A stretch of DNA of 64,000 nt from Oscillospiraceae bacterium (GCA_015066395.1 SVOL01000002.1:105655-169654); one strand, 5' to 3'. Numbered from the stretch's first letter, positions 1 through 8,746 are shown. Made by a program: numbers and translations. The notes: generated by a model not told the origin, from the letters alone.

Positions 1-124
1 GAGTACCGAAGAGACCGCCCCAGATGTCAACGTCCTTGAAGGAAACGATAGTCTCGACATCAGCAACTGCAGTATCAGCAAAAACTGCTTCGATCTCTAC
101 CATGGGGTTTTCGTAAATTTTCAT
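1..124 (-). CDS. Short peptide of the TAVADVET type (partial at left edge)
   Basis: Reading from an ATG at 124 toward the left edge gives 41 residues with no stop in the window, starting MKIYENPMVEIEA and containing TAVADVETIVS and WGGLF. It begins 20 nt after the stop of the 678-residue secreted protein and has a strong AGGAGG site at about 133-138. It is clearly paralogous to the 42-residue peptide at 2394-2522, which sits in the same place after a related secreted protein. It has no cysteine and no membrane segment. Its function is unknown; a ribosomally made precursor, an adaptor and a signalling peptide are all possible. Confidence 0.6.
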   Translation of the reverse strand, partial: MKIYENPMVEIEAVFADTAVADVETIVSFKDVDIWGGLFGT

Positions 125-144
125 TTTTCTTTACCTCCTGATAA

Positions 145-2181
145 TTACTGTCCGAGTGCTGCTTTAACCGTGTTATAAGACTGACAACCGATGTACTTAT
201 ATGTAGTAACACCGTTAACTACTTTGTAGGTAGCGAAGATGAACTCTTCATCTGTCAGATCATTAAGACCGGTAAGGCAGATCTGATACTGCTCGCCGGT
301 TACAGTAACAGCATCGGCATATTTTTCACTGTCAATAGCTACGTGCTTAATATATGCAGAGGGAGCGAACCAGTCGCCCTTAAGGTCGGTTGCTCTCTTA
401 GGAATAATAGCAAAACCGATCTCGCTGGCGTTGGCGATCTCATCCGCTGTAAATGCGCCGCGGGCTCTAAGGCCTGTGGTATATCCCTTATCAAGGTCGA
501 TATCACGTACCGCAAAAGCCTTGTCAGGTGCGTACTCAATAGCAGTGAAGTTGTAGTAGGCGTCGGTTGCCTCAACAACATCGCCTGCGGCATACTTATT
601 ACCGTCGATGTCGAGATAGTAACCGTCAACATTAGGAACAGTTACCTTGTTGCCCTCAAATGCAACAGTCTCATCACCGAATTTAACGGCATCTGCCTCG
701 TAGTTGATAACTACATCATCAATATAGTAGCTGTAGCTGAAATAAGTATGAGTGTCGGAAATAATCTCACCCGAATCAGCATCCTTTAAGATACCGTTAC
801 CGGGGACGATGTTAAGACCAAGCTTAGTATTGTTCATATCATCGGTAGCGGTGAAGGTGTAGGTATAGTCGATCCAAGGAGTATCGTTTTCGCTCTTGCG
901 GATGTAGAAAGGCCACATATTTTCACTATCATAGTCTACAGCATACATAGCGTTATACCACTCATCGTAGAGTTGCTCTGACCAATAAGTCTGGAGAAGC
1001 GAATCGTTATCAGGGAATACGGTCTTATCCATACGGGTACCGAAAGCCTGGTTACCGCCTAATGCAAATGTGTCCTTAACAAAGGTCATTCTCATGTAGT
1101 TTCTGTAGTCCATCTTGGTAGCAACGTTACCGGTTTGCAGATCCTCAAAATAGAACTCGTCTTCAAAGCCCTCAATATCAGGACCGTCAGTTACAAGGTC
1201 GAAGGTAGTACCTGCACCGATCTTATATCTGAACGATACAGTGTAGGTTCTGCCTGCTACGAGGGTAAAGGCATCGTCACGCGCGTTATCGACAACAGCA
1301 TCCTCGGAGTTACCGAACATAATACCGGCCTGCCAGGTATATGTCTTACCTTCAGGCTGCTCGAAGCTTACATGGAAAACTGTGTTATCGGGATCCTCGG
1401 GATCGGCAACATATTCTCTGATTTCAGGATCCGTATCCGTGTTAGTAGTTGCAATGCCCGCACCGTTCTCGAAATCGAGAGTAAGGGTAGCGTCGGTAGT
1501 GGTACCGTAGTCAACGGTACGAACCTTGGCAACAGTAACATCATCGATATAAACAGTGGCATTACCGAAAGTCTTCAAAGACAAAGCGAATGTGGTATTC
1601 TCGAGAGTTGCGGGTGTGGTCAGCGAAATCTCAGCTGTTGCCCAAGCGGTATCGGCAGCCAATCTGTTCTGTGCAAACCAAACCTCACCTGCCTCCGAGC
1701 CGGGAACGGGTTCTACTACCCAAGCGGGATCCGCGGGGCTCTTGATTTCACAATTAGCGCCGGACGAAGTCAAGGCATTGTTTGCATCTGCGTAAGCAAT
1801 ATATGCAAGAAGTCTTTCAAAGGTGTTGTGCTTATTGCTCTTCTGAAGCTGGGTGCCTGCACCGAGCTTATACTTAAAACTAACGGTGTAAACTGAATCC
1901 GATTCCAGAGCGGTTACACCTGCAGTTGTGCCGAAAACAATACCGATATCTGTCTCTGCAGTAGCAGTATTGGTAATCTTTACAACGGTGTTGTCGCCTT
2001 CGGTCACATAAGAATATGCGGTGTCACCTGCGCTACCGGCAAGGCTGAGAATGCCCTTATCGCCTTCAAAACCATAAGTGGCGGCGGAAGCGGTAGCAAC
2101 CGAAACGGCGCAAACGGATGCGAGCATCATAACCGCAAGTACAACAGCCATGATTCTCTTTAAAGATTTGCTGAGTTTCAT
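145..2181 (-). CDS. Secreted protein with two carbohydrate-binding-like domains
   Basis: This 678-residue protein has a classical signal peptide (basic start, hydrophobic run, SATASA-type cleavage site near residue 33). Two beta-rich, CBM-like domains follow, at about residues 36-215 and 232-490. Each opens with a TLDFENG-type strand and ends in an IDDV strand, as in jelly-roll carbohydrate-binding modules. A C-terminal domain (about 496-678) with LRARGAF, EIGF and YIGCQSYN motifs is shared with the 1176-residue neighbour at 2540-6070. The start is fixed by GGAGAAG just upstream. No catalytic motif was recognised. Surface glycan binding is inferred from the domain type. Confidence 0.8.
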   Translation of the reverse strand: MKLSKSLKRIMAVVLAVMMLASVCAVSVATASAATYGFEGDKGILSLAGSAGDTAYSYVTEGDNTVVKITNTATAETDIGIVFGTTAGVTALESDSVYTVSFKYKLGAGTQLQKSNKHNTFERLLAYIAYADANNALTSSGANCEIKSPADPAWVVEPVPGSEAGEVWFAQNRLAADTAWATAEISLTTPATLENTTFALSLKTFGNATVYIDDVTVAKVRTVDYGTTTDATLTLDFENGAGIATTNTDTDPEIREYVADPEDPDNTVFHVSFEQPEGKTYTWQAGIMFGNSEDAVVDNARDDAFTLVAGRTYTVSFRYKIGAGTTFDLVTDGPDIEGFEDEFYFEDLQTGNVATKMDYRNYMRMTFVKDTFALGGNQAFGTRMDKTVFPDNDSLLQTYWSEQLYDEWYNAMYAVDYDSENMWPFYIRKSENDTPWIDYTYTFTATDDMNNTKLGLNIVPGNGILKDADSGEIISDTHTYFSYSYYIDDVVINYEADAVKFGDETVAFEGNKVTVPNVDGYYLDIDGNKYAAGDVVEATDAYYNFTAIEYAPDKAFAVRDIDLDKGYTTGLRARGAFTADEIANASEIGFAIIPKRATDLKGDWFAPSAYIKHVAIDSEKYADAVTVTGEQYQICLTGLNDLTDEEFIFATYKVVNGVTTYKYIGCQSYNTVKAALGQ

Positions 2182-2198
2182 TGTTCTTCTCCTTCACG

Positions 2199-2267
2199 AT
2201 ATAATTTTGGGTATACTTTCACATGTATACACTATTTTCATTATACTTACAATTTTTCCTTTGTCTA
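2199..2267 (-). promoter_or_regulatory. Promoter and possible operator of the 678-residue gene
   Basis: On the minus strand a TAGACA -35 (2262-2267) and a TATAAT -10 (2240-2245) are separated by 16 bp. Two GTATAC hexamers, each self-complementary, lie just downstream on either side of an 8-bp spacer and so form an inverted repeat near the expected transcription start. This could be an operator, but no regulator is encoded next to it. Confidence 0.6.
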
Positions 2268-2337
2268 CCATTTAACGCGTAACCTTTCAATTTTATTGAA
2301 TATTTTTCCACCGCGCCTGCTTTCGTTTGTTAAATAC

Positions 2338-2371
2338 ACCGACCCACAGAAGTCTCCCTCTGTGGGTCGGT
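2338..2371 (-). terminator. Hairpin terminator after the short peptide gene
   Basis: Arms of 13 bp (about 2338-2350 and 2359-2371, core CCGACCCACAGA) pair perfectly around an 8-nt loop, downstream of the peptide stop at 2394. The following T tract is interrupted, so termination may be partial. Confidence 0.6.
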
Positions 2372-2393
2372 TACTTTGAATTTAATTAATCAA

Positions 2394-2522
2394 TCATTCA
2401 TTCGTATTAAAAAGACCGTTCCACGAATTGATCTTTGTGGCCGAGACAAGGGTCTCAACATCGGCGACTGCCGTTTCTGAGCAGATCTCATCGACCTGCA
2501 ATATGGGTTTTTCGTATTTCAT
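2394..2522 (-). CDS. Short peptide of the TAVADVET type, 42 residues
   Basis: An ATG at 2522 opens a 42-residue frame beginning MKYEKPILQVDEICSE, containing TAVADVETLVS and WNGLF and ending in NTNE. It lies 17 nt after the stop of the 1176-residue secreted protein, has AGGAG about 9 nt upstream of its start and is followed by the hairpin at 2338-2371. Ten of eleven residues in the TAVADVET(I/L)VS core match the peptide at 1-124, and the Trp-x-Gly-Leu-Phe near the C-terminus is also kept. That conservation, the site and the position argue for a real gene. Its role is unknown. Confidence 0.65.
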   Translation of the reverse strand: MKYEKPILQVDEICSETAVADVETLVSATKINSWNGLFNTNE

Positions 2523-2539
2523 AAAGCCTTTATCTCCTA

Positions 2540-5500
2540 TCAACTGTATCTCTTCTGCAAATCAGAAATTGATTTATTGCCCGCGGTACAAGCCTTATCT
2601 ACCTGCGTAGAAACAGACTGGATCTTTATGTAAACATCACTGGGTTCCGTGTTGAAGCCGATAGCATTGTAGAACTCATACTCGTCAAGCCCTGCCATAT
2701 ATGCGCAATGTCCGTCAAAGGTGAAGTACTTATCTGAAGCAGGCGTGTTGACTATTTCATAATAGAACTCACGGGCACGGTCACTATGGAAAGTAGTCTC
2801 CATATTATAATTCGAGGAGTCGAGGAAGTGACGGATAAAGTAGCCTGCGGCATTGGCGTGTTTTGCACCTCTTGCAATACCGTACATACGGTAGGTTGCA
2901 CTCACCTTGGCAGTGCTGTTTTTGCTTTGTGCAGGGAGGTAGCAATAACCGATATCATCGGGATCCATATTCTTAAAATAACCGTCAGACTTCAGACCAA
3001 AACTTCCGGTCGCATACATTGCGGCCTGACCGGTCTCAAACTGATACATGGTAGCTCCTACATAACCCTTAAGACTCCAATCAGACCAAGTCTCGTAAGC
3101 CACCGTAAGTTTGGGATCGTTTACGTTATTGACAAATTTAGAATTTTTATAATCCCACTTAAGGAAGCTGGTGCCTGCTGAGCCGATAAACATTTTGGGG
3201 TTAAAGTTTCCGGGAGCGATACCCGCAGCGGCAAAACGTCCGCACATATCTTCCATAGTGTCCCAAGTCCACTCGCCTCTCGCATAATAGTACTCGGGGG
3301 TCTTCTCACCAAGTCTGTCGAAAATGGTCTTATTATAATATATAAGGTTAGCACCTGTCCACGGTGAGTTGACGGTATTCACAAGGTAAACATTACCGTC
3401 GATAGTGGCAGTTTCCATAAGTCCCTTGTCCCAGATAGGGTCACTCAGATCAACAGTCGAACACTTGTTGATCGGCTGAAGGATAGAAGCGGTGATCGGG
3501 AAGCCGCCACCGTCATTATCAACAATAACGTCAGGGAAATCGCCGGAAGCCATCTTAGTATTGATCATGGCAACATAACCGGACTGACGAACCAGGTAAA
3601 TCTCAGCCTTAATACCGGTATCCTGGTAGAATTTGTTGAAATCGTAAGAACTCAAGTTTTCCCAGGTTGCAAACCTAACAGTCTGACCCTTAATGTTATT
3701 GGGAATGGATGCATAAGGATTGCTTGAAGACGAACCGCCGCTGCTGCCGGGAATCGAGTTATAGGACTGGCAACCAATGTAAGTATAGGTCGTTACACCG
3801 TCGACGACCGCGTAGATAGCGAACAGGAAATCCTCTGATTTAACATCATTAATATCCCACAAACAGACCTGATACTGATAGCCGTTTACCTCTTGTGCTG
3901 AGCCGTAAACAGCCGACTTGTTGACCGGTTGTCTGTAGGTATAAGCCGATGACTCATACCAGTCAGCCTTAAGATCGGGCGCGATCTTAGGACAGATAAC
4001 AAAGCCTATTTCCGAGGCAGCCTCAACAACATTAGCCGACAAAGCACCGCGGGCTCTGAGTCCTGCGTAGTCCTTAGTACGTACCGAGAAGGCGTTATCG
4101 GCCGCAACGTTTATCGGAGCCGCATCGAAAACAACACCGGGGTAAGTATAAACCGTCTCACCGGGGAAATAGAACTTGCCGTTAGAATCGGTGAAATAAC
4201 CCGAAGTCGCCGGAACCTTAACTTTACCGTTAACGACATCGACCTTAGTATCCCCAAAGGTTACTGACAGGTCTCTGACATAGCCGCAGTTATTGCAGAT
4301 AGGATCATTGTCATCATCATAATCATGCTGACATCCTGCACTGCCGCCATTTTTGAACACGTCACCGTCGTTGAAGTCGGTCGAATCTTCGGGAGCGGTA
4401 ACCTTAATAGTTACATTGGTTACACAGATCTGAGAGAGATAACGTTGAGTCTCGCTGATACTTGCACCCTGAGAACCCACGAGAATACCAAAGTGAGCAC
4501 CGAGGTCAGCCCCGACAGCCGATCCGTTAATAAAATCAGTCTCACCGTACTGGTAGGTGGCGGTCAAGGTCTGCTCGCAAAGTTCAAACCATTTGATATC
4601 GGGATCCTCAGGCAGATAGATACCGTTTTCGTAAACAGGATAGCCAAAGTCATCATCCTTGACATAATCGCCTTGAAGCTCCTTGGAGTAACGGTAAACG
4701 TTGCTCTTTTCGGTCATCATCCATTCGGCCCTTCCGCGGAGGGTAGTATGACCGTAATAAATGCCCTTAGCGGGGTAGTTGGTGCCGATAGGTCTTGCAC
4801 TAACTGTTTCAGAATCCTGAACAAGTGCGATAGCAACCTTGGCTGCTTTATACATTTCAGTAAGGTTAAGGGGAACGAAAGTTACAGACACTTCGTATAC
4901 ATAGCCTTCCTTAACAACAACGCCGTTACCGCCGTAGAAGTTGAGCGGATCACCGCCGTTTTGACCGCGGATGTCAAGCTTGCCGTGAGCGTCTGTATAA
5001 CCTGTATCTTTGAAGAAGTCGGTCGAACCGCCAACGATCATACCGTAGGGGGTAGGACCACTGGAGTTGTTCCAGAAATCAAGTGAGGCAGTGGTTTCGG
5101 GATCGGTAAAGTCGGTAGTACCGCCGTAGCCGAGAACACGATGTGCATTCTCGGTGCCGGGCTTATAATCATAAGCATCGTAATTTTTAAAATCATAAAT
5201 ATATGTAGCGGTTTTAGTGCTTACCGGCACATCGTCATTTCCATCATTACCGCCGTTGCTTACCTCTATAGTAACATCGTCCATATAGAAGTTAACAGCC
5301 CATGCGTTAGAAAGACCGTCATAATTACCGACACCGACATAAAGCGTCATACCGAGCTTAGCGCCGTCAAGCTCTTCGGGACAGGTAAAGGTGGTGGAGT
5401 AGTCGATCCAAGGAGTATCCTCTTCGCTGGTAATTATATAATAAGGATGATAGTTGCCGTCGCTGTCGGTAACATCCCAGTCGTAGTCCTCGATCGCATA

Positions 5501-6070
5501 TTCCCACTGTTCGGGAAGTTGCTCGGACATATAGATCTGCTGAAGTGTGTCTTCAACGCCTTCGTAGTTATCGGGTTTGATCTCCTTACCGAACATCTGA
5601 TTTCCGCCGAGAGCAAATCCGCTGGTAACACCGGAAAGGCGGATGAAATTCCTATAATTGTAATCCGGAGCGTTAGGACCGTCGGTCACACGGTCCCAAG
5701 TAGTACCTGCACCGATCTTGATCTTAAAGGAAACGGTGTACGTGTTACCACCTACGAGAACCAGTCCGTCACTGCGTGTAGTGGCATTGGCCGTAGCACC
5801 GAACATAGCGGAGCCTCTCCAACCGTAGCCCTCACCCTGCTGAGACAGGTGGTAAACCATATTGTCGGGATCCTCGGGATCGGCCGAGTAAGAAGCATAA
5901 GGGTCAGTGCCGGAGTTTTTACAGGCAATACCCTTGCCGTTCTCAAAATCAAGAGTAACGACCGTTGCAGTATTTGCGGTAACGCCCCAAGCCGCAGCCG
6001 AAACCGTAACCATAAGAACTACTGCCAACAAAACAGCGGTCACTCTTTTGAATTGTTTAAATTTCATCAT
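2540..6070 (-). CDS. Secreted CBM-like protein fused to an ABC-type solute-binding domain
   Basis: The start at 6070 (Met-Met, with GGAG at 6076-6079) gives about 1176 residues; the second Met at 6067 is also possible. Order: signal peptide without a lipobox (1-32); CBM-like domain (about 36-270); second beta-rich region (about 285-560); a CxH...CNNCG ribbon-like motif (about 578-595); the C-terminal domain shared with the 678-residue protein (about 598-772); a Gly/Ser-rich linker (773-786); and a family 1 extracellular solute-binding domain (about 787-1176), recognised by VRFATWEN, SGDFPDVIV, ANLIYYNK and FETGQAAMYATG. Solute-binding proteins of monoderms are normally separate lipoproteins, so this fusion is unusual. 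No permease genes are nearby. Confidence 0.8.
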   Translation of the reverse strand: MMKFKQFKRVTAVLLAVVLMVTVSAAAWGVTANTATVVTLDFENGKGIACKNSGTDPYASYSADPEDPDNMVYHLSQQGEGYGWRGSAMFGATANATTRSDGLVLVGGNTYTVSFKIKIGAGTTWDRVTDGPNAPDYNYRNFIRLSGVTSGFALGGNQMFGKEIKPDNYEGVEDTLQQIYMSEQLPEQWEYAIEDYDWDVTDSDGNYHPYYIITSEEDTPWIDYSTTFTCPEELDGAKLGMTLYVGVGNYDGLSNAWAVNFYMDDVTIEVSNGGNDGNDDVPVSTKTATYIYDFKNYDAYDYKPGTENAHRVLGYGGTTDFTDPETTASLDFWNNSSGPTPYGMIVGGSTDFFKDTGYTDAHGKLDIRGQNGGDPLNFYGGNGVVVKEGYVYEVSVTFVPLNLTEMYKAAKVAIALVQDSETVSARPIGTNYPAKGIYYGHTTLRGRAEWMMTEKSNVYRYSKELQGDYVKDDDFGYPVYENGIYLPEDPDIKWFELCEQTLTATYQYGETDFINGSAVGADLGAHFGILVGSQGASISETQRYLSQICVTNVTIKVTAPEDSTDFNDGDVFKNGGSAGCQHDYDDDNDPICNNCGYVRDLSVTFGDTKVDVVNGKVKVPATSGYFTDSNGKFYFPGETVYTYPGVVFDAAPINVAADNAFSVRTKDYAGLRARGALSANVVEAASEIGFVICPKIAPDLKADWYESSAYTYRQPVNKSAVYGSAQEVNGYQYQVCLWDINDVKSEDFLFAIYAVVDGVTTYTYIGCQSYNSIPGSSGGSSSSNPYASIPNNIKGQTVRFATWENLSSYDFNKFYQDTGIKAEIYLVRQSGYVAMINTKMASGDFPDVIVDNDGGGFPITASILQPINKCSTVDLSDPIWDKGLMETATIDGNVYLVNTVNSPWTGANLIYYNKTIFDRLGEKTPEYYYARGEWTWDTMEDMCGRFAAAGIAPGNFNPKMFIGSAGTSFLKWDYKNSKFVNNVNDPKLTVAYETWSDWSLKGYVGATMYQFETGQAAMYATGSFGLKSDGYFKNMDPDDIGYCYLPAQSKNSTAKVSATYRMYGIARGAKHANAAGYFIRHFLDSSNYNMETTFHSDRAREFYYEIVNTPASDKYFTFDGHCAYMAGLDEYEFYNAIGFNTEPSDVYIKIQSVSTQVDKACTAGNKSISDLQKRYS

Positions 6071-6154
6071 TTTCTCTCCTTTTTGCGAAAATAACAATCG
6101 GCGTGGTCGAAAAATGCCGTTTTTTGTCATTTTACACGCCTACACGTTAAGTTT

Positions 6155-6183
6155 ATACTAACACGTGACATTTTTATTGTCAA
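6155..6183 (-). promoter_or_regulatory. Sigma-A promoter of the CBM/solute-binding fusion gene
   Basis: A perfect TTGACA -35 (6178-6183) and a TAGTAT -10 (6155-6160) on the minus strand are separated by 17 bp. The leader is roughly 78 nt. Confidence 0.7.
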
Positions 6184-6265
6184 GGTATTTTGCACAAAAA
6201 ATGAATGAATTTTAAAATCATTTTTATTAAAAAACATAAAATGGCAAAGCTTTGCAGAAAATGGC

Positions 6266-6293
6266 TTGATACTTTAATATTGTATGATAAAAT
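6266..6293 (+). promoter_or_regulatory. Promoter of the PQ-loop-like gene
   Basis: TTGATA (6266-6271) and TAAAAT (6288-6293) are separated by 16 bp, about 30 bp before the start codon. Confidence 0.6.
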
Positions 6294-6323
6294 AGATGGG
6301 AAATGTTTAGGGAGTGTATGAAA

Positions 6324-6629
6324 ATGGCGGAAATTTTAGAAATAACAATGCTGCTTTGCTTCGGTGCCTCGTGGCCTATAAACGCAGTCAAATCGTATAA
6401 AGCAAGGACTACTAAGGGTAAGAGTCTTCCCTTCCTGTGCCTCATTATTTTGGGCTATATAGCAGGAATTTCCTCGAAGTTATTAAATACCGCCTATATG
6501 GCTGCCTTCAATAACAAGTGGTACGTTCTCGTATTTTATTTTCTGAACCTCGGCTTCGTACTTATCGACTTCGGCCTTTATTTCAGAAACCTTAAACTGG
6601 ACAAAATGAATAATCGGAAAAAAGTGTAG
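6324..6629 (+). CDS. Small PQ-loop/SemiSWEET-like membrane protein
   Basis: The 101-residue protein has about three hydrophobic helices. Its N-terminal part, FGASWPINAVKSYKA followed by TTKGKS, resembles the loop of the PQ-loop (SemiSWEET-like) family, with Pro-Ile in place of Pro-Gln. In-frame ATGs occur at 6303, 6318 and 6324; the last is preferred because AGGGAG (6309-6314) lies 9 nt away. Family members form dimers that move small solutes or sugars. The substrate here is unknown, and it is a single-gene unit with its own promoter and terminator. Confidence 0.6.
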   Translation: MAEILEITMLLCFGASWPINAVKSYKARTTKGKSLPFLCLIILGYIAGISSKLLNTAYMAAFNNKWYVLVFYFLNLGFVLIDFGLYFRNLKLDKMNNRKKV

Positions 6630-6640
6630 ATCAATCAGCA

Positions 6641-6677
6641 AAACCCGCTTGCGGTCATAGCCGCAAGCGGGTTTTTA
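6641..6677. terminator. Bidirectional terminator between convergent genes
   Basis: A perfect 14-bp stem (6641-6654 with 6661-6674; AAACCCGCTTGCGG arm), 6-nt loop and T run on the plus strand; A/T flanks allow use from both sides. A second hairpin (CCACGTA arms, 6693-6714) stands before the end of the minus-strand gene. Confidence 0.85.
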
Positions 6678-6741
6678 ATTTAAAAATATTCACCACGTAC
6701 AATATATTACGTGGGTCTTCAGGCTGCAACCTCTTTTAATG

Positions 6742-8409
6742 TTATGATCGCCATTCTGCCTTTGACGCTATATACTCATCGTATCCGATATCCCTCAACG
6801 CCCGCTTTGCACGTAAAGCCGGCACGCTTTGCGAGAACAGACCGTCGTCTATATAAATTTCGGTAGCCTTCTTTAAATATCTATGCAGGCACGAATACAT
6901 AACCTTAGTCTTCGCATCGGCCGCAATTTCGCCGTCCTTTGTGATATCAGAACCGTATTTCTTATCAAGATGCTCCGCCAACCGAACCAGCTCAGGCACA
7001 GCCGAGTCACCTAACTCATAGCTTGCAATTATATCGACAGTATCCAAACTTCCGTCAAGATATCGGTCAACATTATACTTCATAATAAATCCGTTCACAT
7101 CGCAAAGTGAGAGTCCCAAAAACAGCACGACGCACACAAGTGCCGAAACCGGCACCGACTTAAATGAAGGCTTAAACTGACGGACGACCTCAAGCACAAA
7201 AACTATGGCTATCATTATAATAAATACCGATACGTAAACACGCTTGCGGGTCAGACCGTAAATATTTATATACATAACCATCTTAGCCAATGCGGTGCTG
7301 ATAAGAACAAGCGTTGAAACGGCAAACAAGACCGATACCATTCTCTGGATAAGGGTTATGTTCCCGCCGTCACGCTTCATAAACAAGGCGATAAGTTTTA
7401 TGATACAGAAGTTAATGATCGCCACCGTGCACAGCTGGAAGAAGCCTTCCCTTGCATATTGAGCATAACTGAATCCTTCGGGCAGAGCGCCGGTAAAGGC
7501 CGAAACATAGTACTTCCATTGCGAGACAAAAAAGACGCAATAGATAAAAAGTATCGGCACAACGGCCGCCAGAACTACGGATTTTGCCGCGACCTTGCAT
7601 CTTTCTCCGGCTGTTTTAAAGCCGTCGGCCGTCAATGCTTCCTCACAGGTCTTTTTAGTACCCGAAAAATACAGGCCAAAAACATACATCGCAACCGGGA
7701 TTCCCAAGATCGCAGAGCCGATATGATCAAAGATCTTTGAAACATTAAAATCGAAGATATTGCCTATCAACTCGGAAAAGTCAGCATCATACGACAGCAA
7801 AAACACGATCACAGTCGTGGGCACTACCGCCAAGGCAATACCCAGCAGTATCTTCCCTGCCAGTTTCCAACCGCTGTTATTTTTATGTGCAAACGCCGCA
7901 GGAAAAACCTCAACAACCGAAGAAAACGGGAATATGAAAAGTGCCCTCAAAAAATCGGCAACCAGAAAATTACTAAGACCTTTTTCCAGCGAATTACCGG
8001 TAGCCGAGTATACAAAATACACAAAAGCCAGTAACCGGAAGACCGATGAAACGCCCGAAATAAACACGTCATCCGATATAAATGTTCCAACCGATAAAAG
8101 AACTCCGACTACTGCCGATAAAACAGACATAGCATTCGGTTTTATCTTGCAGACAGCCAGCATTGCAAATGCAATTGCATATAATACCACGCTGAACAAA
8201 ACCGTTCCCAACGGATGATCTGCAACAGGCAACAAACGGCAGAACAGATATCCGATAAACGCCGACACCCAAGCGACCAAGGTATCTGTTTTCGAATACA
8301 GATACTGTTCACCGGGACTTTGTGCATTTTCGGGAGCCGGGTCGATCGCTTCGGTGCCGACCGTTTCTGCTTCCGACGTTACCGGCGTATTATTGATGTT
8401 CTCACTCAT
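6742..8409 (-). CDS. Polytopic membrane protein, DUF4173/DUF4153-like
   Basis: The 555-residue protein has a soluble N-terminal tail of about 35 residues, roughly a dozen membrane helices and a soluble C-terminal tail of about 100 residues. The segment IYGLTRKRVYVSVF in a late helix pair matches what I recall of the DUF4173/DUF4153 family, whose biochemical function is not established. AGGAGG sits 7-12 nt before the ATG. It lies downstream of, and is transcribed the same way as, the DUF2975/XRE pair, separated by about 100 bp that contains an inverted repeat. Family call by motif memory only. Confidence 0.6.
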   Translation of the reverse strand: MSENINNTPVTSEAETVGTEAIDPAPENAQSPGEQYLYSKTDTLVAWVSAFIGYLFCRLLPVADHPLGTVLFSVVLYAIAFAMLAVCKIKPNAMSVLSAVVGVLLSVGTFISDDVFISGVSSVFRLLAFVYFVYSATGNSLEKGLSNFLVADFLRALFIFPFSSVVEVFPAAFAHKNNSGWKLAGKILLGIALAVVPTTVIVFLLSYDADFSELIGNIFDFNVSKIFDHIGSAILGIPVAMYVFGLYFSGTKKTCEEALTADGFKTAGERCKVAAKSVVLAAVVPILFIYCVFFVSQWKYYVSAFTGALPEGFSYAQYAREGFFQLCTVAIINFCIIKLIALFMKRDGGNITLIQRMVSVLFAVSTLVLISTALAKMVMYINIYGLTRKRVYVSVFIIMIAIVFVLEVVRQFKPSFKSVPVSALVCVVLFLGLSLCDVNGFIMKYNVDRYLDGSLDTVDIIASYELGDSAVPELVRLAEHLDKKYGSDITKDGEIAADAKTKVMYSCLHRYLKKATEIYIDDGLFSQSVPALRAKRALRDIGYDEYIASKAEWRS

Positions 8410-8488
8410 ATATTTTCCTCCTGTCGGTCCTTGTAATGATTCAGAACAAATTTTCTTTGAAAATTCGTCGTAAAATCAAAGATCTTAT

Positions 8489-8510
8489 GTCGAAACAAAT
8501 ATGTTTCGAC
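8489..8510. repeat. Inverted repeat between XRE gene and membrane-protein gene
   Basis: Arms GTCGAAACA and TGTTTCGAC pair over 9 bp around a 4-nt loop. No U run follows on the minus strand, so an operator for the downstream membrane-protein gene is as plausible as a terminator for the XRE gene. Confidence 0.45.
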
Positions 8511-8515
8511 TAAAC

Positions 8516-8734
8516 TTAACCATTATCATACGGCTCATCGGTGTATTCCAATATATCCTCGACCCTGCACTCCAAAGCACGGCAGATCGCATCCAGCGTT
8601 GAAAAACGAATGGCTTTGGCCTTGTTGTTCTTCAAAATCGAGAGGTTCGCCAACGTAATGCCCACCTTATCGGACAATTCGTTGAGCGACATCTTCCGTT
8701 TTGCCATCATTACGTCAAGATTAATAACAATCAT
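8516..8734 (-). CDS. Small XRE-family (Cro/CI-type) regulator
   Basis: This 72-residue protein is essentially one helix-turn-helix domain: MSLNELSDKVGITLANLSILKN followed by a recognition-helix region and LDAICRALECRVEDILEY, the usual end of YozG-like XRE proteins. It starts 12 nt after the DUF2975 gene stop and is surely co-transcribed with it. XRE/DUF2975 pairs are common in Firmicutes and the regulator is generally thought to be autoregulatory. The inverted repeat beside the shared promoter at 9290-9314 is a candidate binding site. Confidence 0.85.
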   Translation of the reverse strand: MIVINLDVMMAKRKMSLNELSDKVGITLANLSILKNNKAKAIRFSTLDAICRALECRVEDILEYTDEPYDNG

Positions 8735-8746
8735 TCCGTCACCGCC

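Noticed and set aside
5141..6094. Long plus-strand open frame opposite the 1176-residue gene, and similar antisense frames at 1135-1896 and 4325-5086
   Set aside because: They mirror the coding frame of convincing minus-strand genes, have no ribosome site or domain, and their length follows from the codon use of the real genes.
6150..6170. parS-like CACGTG
   Set aside because: Only the CACGTG core matches; the flanking bases do not continue the TGTTTCACGTGAAACA consensus and it lies inside a promoter spacer.
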